A stretch of 64,000 bases of DNA. Source: Centrapalus pauciflorus (lineage: Eukaryota > Streptophyta > Magnoliopsida > Asterales > Asteraceae). The translations under genes and the position numbers were made by a program. The notes below the pieces were generated by a model that searched no databases, had not been told where the DNA came from, and was given only the letters and a program-made list of their open reading frames with translations. The stretch covers positions 446,996 through 510,995 of the forward strand of contig JAANYP010002633.1 in the NCBI GenBank assembly GCA_020465985.1, given 5' to 3'. Shown piece by piece: positions 24,632 to 34,378 of this stretch (position 1 is the stretch's first letter; every line of letters starts with the position of its first letter).

Positions 24632-27085
24632 TGTGAGACCCTCTGATTTCTCAAAGGTCTCAAGTCTAGGCCCAGTAGCAATGCAATATCAATCAGGAAA
24701 CTAAGATAAAATTAACAATTGCGGAAATAAAATTAATTACAAACAGAGACAGAATTTTAAGTAGCAAAGTACAAACATCTAGACTATTACATCAAATCAC
24801 ATAATATAAACTAAACCCGAACCCCAAAGCTCTATTATCATCCAAATACCAAGATGTTGAAACAGGTTCTAATGCACTTCAAGCTCTTTCAAAGTCCTGA
24901 CCTATGAACTAGGTCCAGCCAATCCTTTGCCTTTACCTGAAAAATAATGCAACAACGGGTAAGCTTATTTGCTTAGTGAGAATGTAGAATTTTACATTTA
25001 ACATGCAATTATGAACGCGGAAGCACATGCACTGCACTCGGCTCATGCACGGCTCAGCTCTATATGCACTGCACTAGGCTCATGCACATCTCAATTTCGA
25101 AGGGTCATTGGCCAATTAATGCTCTTTTGATGCGCGACTTTGCTCAGCTCCCAGTTATAAAACTGTTGTTGCTCTTGAGACTTTTAGACAAATTCATAAG
25201 GAATGCTCGGATGATGATAAATCCATACACACGCATCATTAGTGGGGATCAGCCACGTACTGGGCTAGCTACCAGTAAAAAGCTCTATATGGATATCATC
25301 GGAATGCTTAGCTCTAGCTACCCTCTGTGCTTTCATCACGTAAATCAGCACATCATAAGCCTAACATTAACCCAACACTCAGCAATAGTGATGGAGTTAA
25401 GCTTAACAATCGAATGACTCATCAATGAAATAGATTCTGGTAGAATAAATGCTCAGCTCAACAAATCATAGTAAATATACTATGATAATATAAATCAATA
25501 AGCTCAAGATCAGAATGCCAATAAAATAAGGATCATGCAATAAAAGTCTCAATTCACATAATATGCAGTTAAAGTGAAATCTACAACTCACAGTTACTGG
25601 CTATTTGTGCTCTTTTACTTTCTGGCTCTGGCTCTGTTGCTCACAATCTGTAGTGGATAGAACCACTATCTGACTTATATCAGACTTTCAGATGCTCGCC
25701 ATTTTGCTCGTTGCTCAATCTGTTATTAATATCATTTCTGATATTTATTAGCTCTTATATCATCTGAATAATATATATTCTGTGTTCATCATTTATGCTC
25801 AAGATTCATTTGTTGGTCTTTGATCTCACAATCTTATATTTTGATCATATTATCATCAATCTCATAAATCTTATCAGAATCTTTCTATATTTGATCATTC
25901 ATATTTATATAAGGAATTCTGTTGTATATATTTTAAATTATAAAAACCACATCCGGATTAGGACCATCCGAATTCGGACCAACCGGATTCGGTTCTAGAT
26001 CATCCGAAATGGCATATCCGAAATGGTGTATTTGATCCGAATTAAGCACCATCCGAACTCGGATCATCCGAGTTCGGACCACCTTTCGTCCGCAATGGTA
26101 TTTCATACGAAATGGTACAAGATCCGAAATTAGAAAGTCTGAATTATGTTTGAGTTGAGATCCGAACTGGGCATTTCATCCGAAATGGGTGCTTCATCCG
26201 AAGTGGCCAAGATATCCGAATTTTAAGCACTTCATCCGATTTCGGATTCATCCGAATTCGGATCTCATATCTTCATATTTTTCCAGAAATTGTTCTTAGT
26301 GTTCATCTTTTATACTTACGGATTTTTCATAAAAATTCCCAAAAATCCATTTTATCAACATGCAACTTAACATAAAGTTGTATTATCATTATTTGGTTGA
26401 TTTTATACTATTTTCCTTATCGATAACACACTATTATGACCAAGATCATCCAAAATATGATATTTTGCCAAGAACACATTTTCATCAATAATTCCGATTT
26501 CATCACATTTTGGATGATCCAACCCATGATTTTAGTTTCTATCACTTTTATTATCTTAAATTCATTATAAACTAGTAAAATTTTACACATGCAACAACTA
26601 AATCTCATATTTTAATTCTTTGGTTTCGGTTTCACACAAAACCGAACCAAAATCTTAAAATCTTGAAATTTAATCAAGAATTACCTCTAAATCTTGTTGC
26701 TTGATGGTGATTGTTGCTTCTTGTAACCTTCAATTGTCTTAAATCTTCATTTAATAGCAAAATTATGGAGTTCTTGAAGGAGTTGTGAATAATCCGTGAG
26801 GTAGAGAGAGAGTAGAGAGAGAGAGAGTTAAAATCTTAATGATGTGTTAATTGCTATTAATTGGAGATTTTATATATCATTTAATATATTTGTGTATTTA
26901 ACCCACTAAACTTTTGTATTTTACTTATCTTTTAATTTAATCATATTTAATAATTTCATAAGACAATTATAATTTAATTTAATAATCTTTATCTAAATTA
27001 AATTACATAACTTATAATGTAAATAAATTTACATTATTTGTATCAAAACCAAATAAAAGATTTAGATAAAAACTAGGTTGTTACA
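24632..27085 (-). repeat. Complete 3' LTR (2454 bp)
   Basis: Bounded on the plus strand by TGTGAGACC and GGTTGTTACA. It holds a dense array of TCCGAA/TTCGGA words (about 25950-26260) and GA-rich runs near 26805-26828. The reading frames at 25064-25417 and 25795-25998 lie within the LTR and have exact counterparts in the other LTR, so they are not counted as genes. Confidence 0.9.
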
Positions 27086-27094
27086 GAATGGGCT

Positions 27095-27260
27095 CCACCA
27101 CGCACAAACTTCGTCCTCGAAGTTAGATATGTTCGATCAGACTTGGACAGATAGCTTTTATGATATCTTGATTCCCAAGACTGATACGAACCCTTGTGGT
27201 GTTTCCACTGAACGAGCACCAACTGTATTTCATATCTTTTATTTCTTTGAGATTCTCAAG
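27095..27260 (-). pseudogene. Remnant of retrotransposon pol C-terminus
   Basis: On the minus strand this stretch reads KRYEIQLVLVQWKHHKGSYQ followed by SWES, then TSRTKF up to the LTR edge. The LV.VQWKHHKG..(W)E pattern matches the end of Ty3/Gypsy integrase polyproteins. The codons for TSRTKF (TCGAGGACGAAGTT) are a common 3' landmark in plant Gypsy elements. Upstream the frame breaks within a few codons, so only a tail of pol survives. Confidence 0.65.
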
Positions 27261-27695
27261 CACAGGAAACTCATATTTCTCTTCAGAGTTTCATATTTGA
27301 TTCATTATTTCACTTGCTCGATCATTTTAGGAATTCTGAATTATTATTCATACTCGTATTATATGAGCTTTATGCTTTTCGCCATAATCAATCCAGATAG
27401 CAACTCAATACATGAGTTAGCTCATATATCTCTTTCGTTTGATCTTGAGCCAGTTATAGCTTTTAAATCTCTCATCTGTATTGTAAAATTTTCATTTGCT
27501 ATCTTATACAATCACATAAGAGATTTTTAGGATTTCTGATTATCAGTGATATAGTCACTTTGTGGGCTTTTGAGATTTAACTTTATATCTCATTCAATTT
27601 AGCCTGCAGCTCAATATATATCAATTAGCTCAGATCTCTTTTTCATTTTCCTTTGAAACTAGCTGTAAAACTTTTGGGAGTCTGATATCTGTACT

Positions 27696-27944
27696 TTATG
27701 TTTCTTTTATTGATGATGTTAAAATCATCAATCGCTTAGCTGATTTTCTGACTTGTGCTGACTTCTTATGAAGACTTATACTTTTCTTTGCTCTATCAAA
27801 CAAATGAAATCTATCCTCCGGCGCAACAATTGGAGTTAACTCTTCATGTAGCGACTTCACCTCACCTACCTTGGTCTCAATTTGCGCTGTCATATCCGCC
27901 AAATCTTTTATGTATGCAGTCTCTCGAGAAGTAAAATCCTCCAA
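27696..27944 (-). pseudogene. Unrecognised coiled-coil-like reading frame inside the retrotransposon
   Basis: An 82-codon frame on the element's sense strand, beginning at a TTG rather than an ATG. It is rich in E, K, L and S (for example QIETKVGEVKSLHEEL and LFDRAKKSISLHKKSAQ). It has heptad-like spacing of hydrophobic residues and better coding character than neighbouring AT-rich DNA. I do not recognise it as Gag or Pol. It may be an exon of a captured host gene or simply a chance frame. Confidence 0.3.
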
Positions 27945-28153
27945 GAAGATCGAATGTTAGAAGCCAAGAATGAGAGTTTGAGGCAAAATGTTTGAAATGT
28001 TGTATTTAGAGCTTGTCGAACAAAACAGAAGTTATAATCGATCACATTTTCTTCGCAACGATTTCAACAGTTGATGGATATTTCAAACAAACCAAATATG
28101 ATCCCGAATTTGAAGAGATCATACGCTTTAGAATCTTCCAGCGAATAAGAACA

Positions 28154-28390
28154 TTAGTGACATGGAAAACAAATGTTATTCAGAATCGAATTCCAGGGAA
28201 ACGATTTGATAGAAACCGACAATTTTCTTAGGCTTTCTCGGTGTGATTCGTTAAATATAACGGCAGCATCTGTTATTGAAGTCAGATCTCGAGTTACCAG
28301 AGTTCCGAAACCGTCTCCACGACCATTTACATCATCTTCTACTTTATGGCCATCGCCTTCCTCTATTAATTTACTGTGTAATTCGGTCAA
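28154..28390 (-). pseudogene. Unrecognised reading frame inside the retrotransposon
   Basis: Also on the element's sense strand, starting at TTG without an ATG and preceded by TTATAG, which could be a splice acceptor. The peptide includes LIEEGDGHKVEDDVNGRGDG and SITDAAVIFNESHRESLRKL. It is unlike Gag/Pol. Together with the frame at 27696-27944 it could represent exons of a host gene fragment carried by the element. No function is assigned. Confidence 0.25.
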
Positions 28391-29110
28391 GAGGCTTCGA
28401 CAAAACTATAATCTTTAATTCTGTTTAATTATATGTATAGACTTAGGTTTGAATCTTCATTGGTGAATTTCTGAATTTGAATTACTTTACTATTTTGACG
28501 GAAGCTTTTCATTTTATTTGCATTTAGATGGAATAAGAATTCCATTTTAGATATCTCACTAGTCTCGCGTCGACATAGGGAGAATCCATTCTTACATTTA
28601 TTTTGGCTTCTGACGGCTTTTCATTAGCCATTCATGGCTAATCGCTTGGCTTAACAAAGTTCTCAATCTATTTCTTTATCACTCTCGCTTTGTGCCTCTG
28701 ACTTCTTTGATTTCAATTCAAATTGTTATTCGGTGTTTAACAATTTGATTCAAACACTTTTCTCATTAATATTTATTAGATCAACTACTTCTACCCCTGT
28801 CTCATTATAAGACACGCTGTAATCTTTCAAATTACAAGGATTTACGAAGTAGCTTGTGTTTTGGATTATATTTTGATTTCTTAGAGCTTTTTAATCATAC
28901 ACGATTCAGATTACAATACCTATATTGTCTATAGGTATTATTTCTTATTGGAAATGTATTTATATCGTAATTTCAACTGATACGACCCATATGTCATCCG
29001 CATTATTCACTATCGATGACAGGGTTGTACAGTTAACTCACTACTTATGTTGGAATTGAAATTCATATGGTAACGGAATTAAATCATTTTAGCATATAAA
29101 AAACTTAGTA

Positions 29111-30355
29111 TTAGTTACCATTGTGGTCTTTTGGCGTCTCTGGTGTCTCCTCAGCATCCTCAGCAGTTATATGGAAAGCTCGCGCCTTTGCTGTAGGTGT
29201 CATTGTAGTACTCTGTTGGATTGCTCTGCCAACTGGTTGTTCCTGATTAGTAAGCACACGTGCATTTGGGCAATGTTTAGCATAATGTCCACGCTCACCA
29301 CAGTTGTAGCATACGTCGTTTCTTTCTGGGCACTCATCGCTTCCATGTCCAATCCGGTTACAAGTGTAACAGGTCACATCTCTAGGGTTGCAGCGTCCGC
29401 TATGAAATTTGTTACAACGTTTACACGGTCGTGCTCCTGACTGTATGGAATAAACTCTAGTCTTCTGAGGTGTAGAGGATGCTCGTGACTGCTGCTGACT
29501 GGATTTTGATGAACCAAAGAATCTACTGGATTTCTGTTTCTTAGGTGGAGATGGACAAGTAGGATTTATAGCCATCATAACCGGTTCACAACTCGAATCT
29601 GTGAATTCCCGCTCCACCATTCTTGCTGCTTCCACTATACTGAGATACGTCGTGAACTTTATGCTGCTCATTTGTCTTCTATATATTGGATTCAGACCCA
29701 GTCTGAATCGGTTTATCTTACGCTCTTCTGTTGCTACTTGATATGACGAGTAGCCGCAAAGTCTCGAGAACTCATGCTCATATTCATCAACAGTCTTAGT
29801 TCCTTGTTTCAATTGCATCAACTGCATCTCGAGTTCGTCTTGTTTGTCTGTTGGACAGTATTTGGCGTTGAACATCTCCAAGAACTGTTCCCAGTCCAGT
29901 GTCATAATTGCTTCCTCACCATAGATGCTCCTTTGTGTTTTCCACCAGGCTCTAGCAGCTCCAACGAACAGTGCTGTAGCAAACTTAACTCTATTGCTGT
30001 CCAGACATTCTGAGATACTGAAAATCTCTTCAGTATGACTTACCCAATCTAACGCTTGTATTGGATTTACTGTGCCTTCAAACGTCATGGCACCACTCGC
30101 TTTGAAGTCTTTAAATCTACAGCCTTTAGGCTGCACAACTCGCTTATTGACATGCTCATTATCTGAATCTGATTCGCTTGACTGTTCAGTTTGTTTCTTT
30201 TTATGTTTACTTCTCTTTTCAGTTTTCTTTATTGATTCAATTTGCTCTAGCATAAACTTGTTTTGTTGCTCATTATTCTGGGTTATTAGTTGTTGCATCA
30301 TTTCCAGGACTTGCTCTGGGGTCATGCCACCTGATGGTCCACCTTCTCCTGACAT
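29111..30355 (-). CDS. gag: Retrotransposon Gag polyprotein, intact, 414 aa
   Basis: Uninterrupted frame from ATG to stop. The N-terminus carries a Lys/Ser/Glu-rich segment (about residues 45-70). Next is a Retrotrans_gag-type domain (about 80-245) with the hallmark FATALFVGAARAWWKTQ and ..DWEQFLEMFNAKYCP. A basic Ser/Gln linker (about 270-300) precedes a Cys-rich CKRCNKFHSGRC and two CCHC knuckles, CYTCNRIGHGSDEC and CYNCGERGHYAKHC. Gag would form the virus-like particle and package element RNA. The start lies about 190 bp after the primer-binding site, a normal leader spacing. No protease, RT or integrase follows. The lack of any stop or frameshift means Gag could still be made, but the 5' LTR has lost about 620 bp including its start. 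Confidence 0.93.
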   Translation of the reverse strand: MSGEGGPSGGMTPEQVLEMMQQLITQNNEQQNKFMLEQIESIKKTEKRSKHKKKQTEQSSESDSDNEHVNKRVVQPKGCRFKDFKASGAMTFEGTVNPIQALDWVSHTEEIFSISECLDSNRVKFATALFVGAARAWWKTQRSIYGEEAIMTLDWEQFLEMFNAKYCPTDKQDELEMQLMQLKQGTKTVDEYEHEFSRLCGYSSYQVATEERKINRFRLGLNPIYRRQMSSIKFTTYLSIVEAARMVEREFTDSSCEPVMMAINPTCPSPPKKQKSSRFFGSSKSSQQQSRASSTPQKTRVYSIQSGARPCKRCNKFHSGRCNPRDVTCYTCNRIGHGSDECPERNDVCYNCGERGHYAKHCPNARVLTNQEQPVGRAIQQSTTMTPTAKARAFHITAEDAEETPETPKDHNGN

Positions 30356-30541
30356 AGCTCTGAAATTAAAATCACTAAGTATTTAGATCATTAGGCTAGC
30401 ACATTGTACCCTTTCATGCCCCGTCCTACTAGTCTCTGAAACCTATCTTAGTTCAAGCCATCCTGTCATGATTGATACTATAGCATTGCACAAGTTTGAG
30501 ATCATGTATTACACGTAATACAATGATTCCCTCAAACTATT

Positions 30542-30553
30542 GCTCTGATACCA
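30542..30553 (-). promoter_or_regulatory. Primer-binding site (tRNA-iMet type)
   Basis: On the minus strand the sequence is TGGTATCAGAGC, the standard plant initiator-tRNA-Met complementary site. It is separated by 3 nt from the end of the 5' LTR at 30557. It fixes the element's orientation. Confidence 0.95.
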
Positions 30554-30556
30554 TCC

Positions 30557-32403
30557 TGTGAGACCCTCTGATTTCTCAAAGGTCTCAAGTCTAGGCCCAG
30601 TAGCAATGCAATATCAATCAAGAAACTAAGATAAAATTAACAATTGCGGAAATAAAGTTAATTACAAACAGAGACAGAATTTTAAGTAGCAAAGTACAAA
30701 CATCTAGACTATTACATCAAATCACATAATATAAACTAAACCCGAACCCCAAAGCTCTATTATCATCCAAATACCAAGATGTTGAAACAGGTTCTAATGC
30801 ACTTCAAGCTCTTTCAAAGTCCTGACCTATGAACTAGGTCCAGCCAATCCTTTGCCTTTACCTGAAAAATAATGCAACAACGGGTAAGCTTATTTGCTTA
30901 GTGAGAATGTAGAATTTTACATTTAACATGCAATTATGAACGCGGAAGCACATGCACTGCACTCGGCTCATGCACGGCTCAGCTCTATATGCACTGCACT
31001 AGGCTCATGCACAGCTCAATCTCGAAGGGTCATTGGCCAATTAATGCTCTTTTGATGCGCGACTTTGCTCAGCTCCCAGTTATAAAACTGTTGTTGCTCT
31101 TGAGACTTTTAGACAAATTCATAAGGAATGCTCGGATGATGATAAATCCATACACACGCATCATTAGTGGGGATCAGCCACGTACTGGGCTAGCTACCAG
31201 TAAAAAGCTCTATATGGATATCATCGGAATGCTTAGCTCTAGCTACCCTCTGTGCTTTCATCACGTAAATCAGCACATCATAAGCCTAACATTAACCCAA
31301 CACTGAGCAATAGTGATGGAGTTAAGCTTAACAATCGAATGACTCATCAATGAAATAGATTCTGGTAGAATAAATGCTCAGCTCAACAAATCATAGTAAA
31401 TATACTATGATAATATAAATCAATAAGCTCAAGATCAGAATGCCAATAAAATAAGGATCATGCAATAAAAGTCTCAATTCACATAATATGCAGTTAAAGT
31501 GAAATCTACAACTCACAGTTACTGGCTATTTGTGCTCTTTTACTTTCTGGCTCTGGCTCTGTTGCTCACAATCTGTAGTGGATAGAACCACTATCTGACT
31601 TATATCAGACTTTCAGATGCTCGCCATTTTGCTCGTTGCTCAATCTGTTATTAATATCATTTCTGATATTTATTAGCTCTTATATCATCTGAATAATATA
31701 TATTCTGTGTTCATCATTTATGCTCAAGATTCATTTGTTGGTCTTTGATCTCACAATCTTATATTTTGATCATATTATCATCAATCTCATAAATCTTATC
31801 AGAATCTTTCTATATTTGATCATTCATATTTATATAAGGAATTCTGTTGTATATATTTTAAATTATAAAAACCACATCCGGATTAGGACCATCCGAATTC
31901 GGACCAACCGAGTTCGGATCATCCGGATTCGGTTCTAGATCATCCGAAATGGCATATCCGAAATGGTGTATTTGATCCGAATTAAGCACCATCCGAACTC
32001 GGATCATCCGAGTTCGGACCACCTTTCGTCCGAAATGGTATTTCATACGAAATGGTACAAGATCCGAAATTAGAAAGTCTGAATTATGTTTGAGTTGAGA
32101 TCCGAACTGGGCATTTCATCCGAAATGGGTGCTTCATCCGAAGTGGCCAAGATATCCGAATTTTAAGCACTTCATCCGATTTCGGATTCATCCGAATTCG
32201 GATCTCATATCTTCATATTTTTCCAGAAATTGTTCTTAGTGTTCATCTTTTATACTTACGGATTTTTCATAAAAATTCTCAAAAATCCATTTTATCAACA
32301 TGCAACTTAACATAAAGTTGTATTATCATTATTTGGTTGATTTTATACTATTTTCCTTATCGATAACACACTATTATGACCAAGATCATCCAAAATATGA
32401 TAT
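30557..32403 (-). repeat. 5' LTR, truncated (about 622 bp missing)
   Basis: Aligns with 24632-26463 at a constant offset of 5925, then 5940 after a 15-bp indel in the TTCGGATCATCCG repeat at about 31910. Homology stops after ATATGATAT at 32403. The missing part is the element-sense start of the LTR, where U3 promoter sequence would be expected. Confidence 0.92.
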
Positions 32404-32542
32404 CGATAACACACTATTTCGGTTTCATGAATGTTAGGTATAACAATGTTAATACATAAGTAATCCTAACATAATTGTTGAATTAAGAAAAAAAAAAAAC
32501 AAAATAGGAAGAAAATAAATAAAAAAGATGGACTGAAAGCAC
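32404..32542. other. Junction between truncated LTR and H4 upstream DNA
   Basis: Directly at the break, the 18-bp string TATCGATAACACACTATT (32401-32418) repeats a segment found 42 bp earlier inside the LTR (32359-32376). This looks like templated filler at a deletion end. Unremarkable AT-rich sequence then leads into the H4 promoter. Confidence 0.7.
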
Positions 32543-32775
32543 ACGTCACCGTTTTATCGGAAAGCAGCTCGTATATACATTCCACGTCACCGATCCGCTA
32601 CATCTCTAGAGTTTATCCGGACCATCGATAATGACACAACGGACGTCTCAGATCCATCAAAAAATTATCACGCGGATATCCAATATCCACCGTCGATATT
32701 TTTGACAACCCGCGAAAACGCATCTGACCGCTAAAATTTCAAAATTCCCCAATTTCCATCCAACCCCTTTATAAA
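32543..32775 (+). promoter_or_regulatory. Histone H4 promoter: ACGTCA hexamers, octamer-like sites and TATA box
   Basis: ACGTCA, the plant histone hexamer motif, occurs at 32543-32548 and 32584-32589. GATCCGCT (32592-32599, minus-strand form) and CGCGGATA (32671-32678) each match the histone octamer CGCGGATC at 7 of 8 positions. TTTATAAA at 32768-32775 lies about 100 bp before the ATG and is a good TATA box. Family knowledge: these motifs give S-phase expression of plant histone genes. Confidence 0.8.
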
Positions 32776-32872
32776 CCCTACCAGACTACCACCCAATTCA
32801 AGCTCAACCAATTTCTCTCACAAGAAATTTCAAACCTAGAAGTTTTCGTCCAATCGAAACCCTAATTCGACA

Positions 32873-33184
32873 ATGTCTGGCCGTGGAAAGGGCGGAAAGG
32901 GGCTGGGAAAGGGAGGAGCAAAGCGTCATCGTAAAGTCCTTAGGGATAACATTCAGGGAATCACCAAGCCGGCGATCAGGAGACTTGCAAGGAGAGGTGG
33001 AGTGAAGAGGATCAGCGGTCTGATCTACGAAGAGACACGAGGTGTTTTGAAGATATTTTTGGAGAATGTTATCCGTGATGCAGTTACCTACACTGAGCAC
33101 GCTCGTAGGAAGACGGTGACAGCCATGGATGTTGTGTATGCTTTGAAGAGGCAGGGAAGAACTTTGTATGGATTTGGAGGTTAA
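32873..33184 (+). CDS. H4: Histone H4
   Basis: A single uninterrupted exon encoding 103 aa. It begins [20 protein letters not shown] and ends [11 protein letters not shown], the canonical plant H4 with the acetylatable N-terminal lysines and the [15 protein letters not shown] histone-fold segment. H4 pairs with H3 in the nucleosome core. The lack of introns and the hexamer/octamer promoter fit the replication-dependent class. Its coding sequence is more GC-rich than the surroundings, as is usual for plant histones. The nearest left neighbour is the broken retrotransposon LTR. Confidence 0.99.
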
Positions 33185-34378
33185 TAGATCTATGAGGTTG
33201 GTAGCAAATTCAATGCTTAAAATTATTGTAATGAATCATTTTCTGTTAGTGGAGATCTGTAACTGATGAATGTTAATGGAATCAAATGGAAATGCTTTCA
33301 TTCTGAATTATTTCAACTTATATACCTGGTTGTCTGTTCTTTGATTTTGCTTGAAGCTTTGGATTTGTAGACAAGATATAGAGGTTTGTATCAAAATGAC
33401 ATAAAATTGGTATTTTTAAAAAAACGAGAAACTTATAATAAAATGAAGTTACTGGTAGATTAATTAGATTAATTAATGGAATTTTTTAAGAGGGCTCATT
33501 CAAGGTTAAATGACCTTAGGTTCCATCAAAGGGTAAACAAACATTACCTAAATGTGTTGATTTGTGTCACTTTTCATTATATACAGAATTGTTAAGTATG
33601 TAGTATAATTTAAAAAATACATAAGAAATTGTGATTCTTTGATTAAAATGCCTTTGATTTTGTTTACAATCTTAACTTGGTTAAAATTAAAATTGATTGT
33701 GGTTATGCATGTAAAGAAGGTTCTTGATTGATGTGATGATGTAAGATTAAATAGTATAACATTAATAAAAAAGGGATTTGAGTTATCGAATAATTAGTAA
33801 ATGAAAAATATGTTATATATTTCTCCCATTTAATAGATTGTTAAGATAAATATTATAGATTTTAGGAGATTACAAATACAAGTGTTGTCTGAAATCACAT
33901 CTGAAATTAAGAAGAGACTTCAACATTTGAAATTAAGAGATTTTAATTTTAGTTGAGACAATTCTTTTAAAATTTAGAGGTTTCAATTTCTTAAGTATGA
34001 ACCTAAACAAACAATCTTAATTTATTATAGATTTGAACTTTAGACAGGAAAACAAACAAGGCTATAATGTTTATATACAGTAGCAGTATGAGTCTTGTTT
34101 AAACTTTAAAAGGGTTTTGTAAACAAATGGAAGTGAGTTTGAGGTTGATTCTTAAGATGTTAGGGTAAGTATGAAGTGGATGAATAATATTCTTGATAAA
34201 ACAAAGGATAAGAAGAAGCAGAATGATTTCAATATATAATAGGCTGGTGCCGGAACATTCATTTCCCATAAAAGAAATGAGGCATACATGTAAAAAAAAC
34301 CTGGTTAGTATACTAGTACACACCGACACAACATGAAGAAGGAAGTGCAGAAACAGGGAAGAAGACAAAAACAGTGTA
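33185..34378. other. H4 3' region and intergenic DNA with a MITE relative
   Basis: The H4 3' UTR probably occupies the first 100-150 bp. About 33880-34065 (CTGAAATCACATCTGAAATTA ... GGAAAACAAACAAGGC) is a short, diverged relative of the 2051-2384 MITE. The segment close to 34379 is the probable 3' UTR of the minus-strand UXS gene. No other gene is seen. Confidence 0.55.

Larger units (their letters stand above)
24632..32403 (-). mobile_element. Non-autonomous Ty3/Gypsy-type LTR retrotransposon with intact Gag, pol deleted
   Basis: Read on the minus strand the order is: truncated 5' LTR (32403-30557), primer-binding site (30553-30542), intact gag (30355-29111), about 1.8 kb without pol domains, a short pol tail (about 27260-27095), then the complete 3' LTR (27085-24632). 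The LTRs agree over about 1.83 kb except for roughly seven substitutions that I counted by eye and one 15-bp indel, so the insertion is recent. A TGTGAGACC start and TTGTTACA end are seen at the left LTR. The flanking ACAAA cannot be tested as a target duplication because the right end is lost. Family knowledge: elements with Gag but no Pol are known as TR-GAG type and depend on Pol from elsewhere. Confidence 0.88.

Noticed and set aside
25064..25417. 117-codon plus-strand frame repeated at 30989-31306
   Set aside because: Both copies lie at the same place in the two LTRs and antisense to the element; duplication comes from the LTRs, not from a gene family.
27078..27530. 150-codon plus-strand frame
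   Set aside because: Its start overlaps the LTR edge and it is antisense to the pol tail, which has clear integrase-end similarity on the minus strand.
9832..33184. Functional cluster linking the ACR, H4 and UXS genes
   Set aside because: They have different roles and are separated by many kilobases of unrelated transposons; nothing suggests co-regulation.
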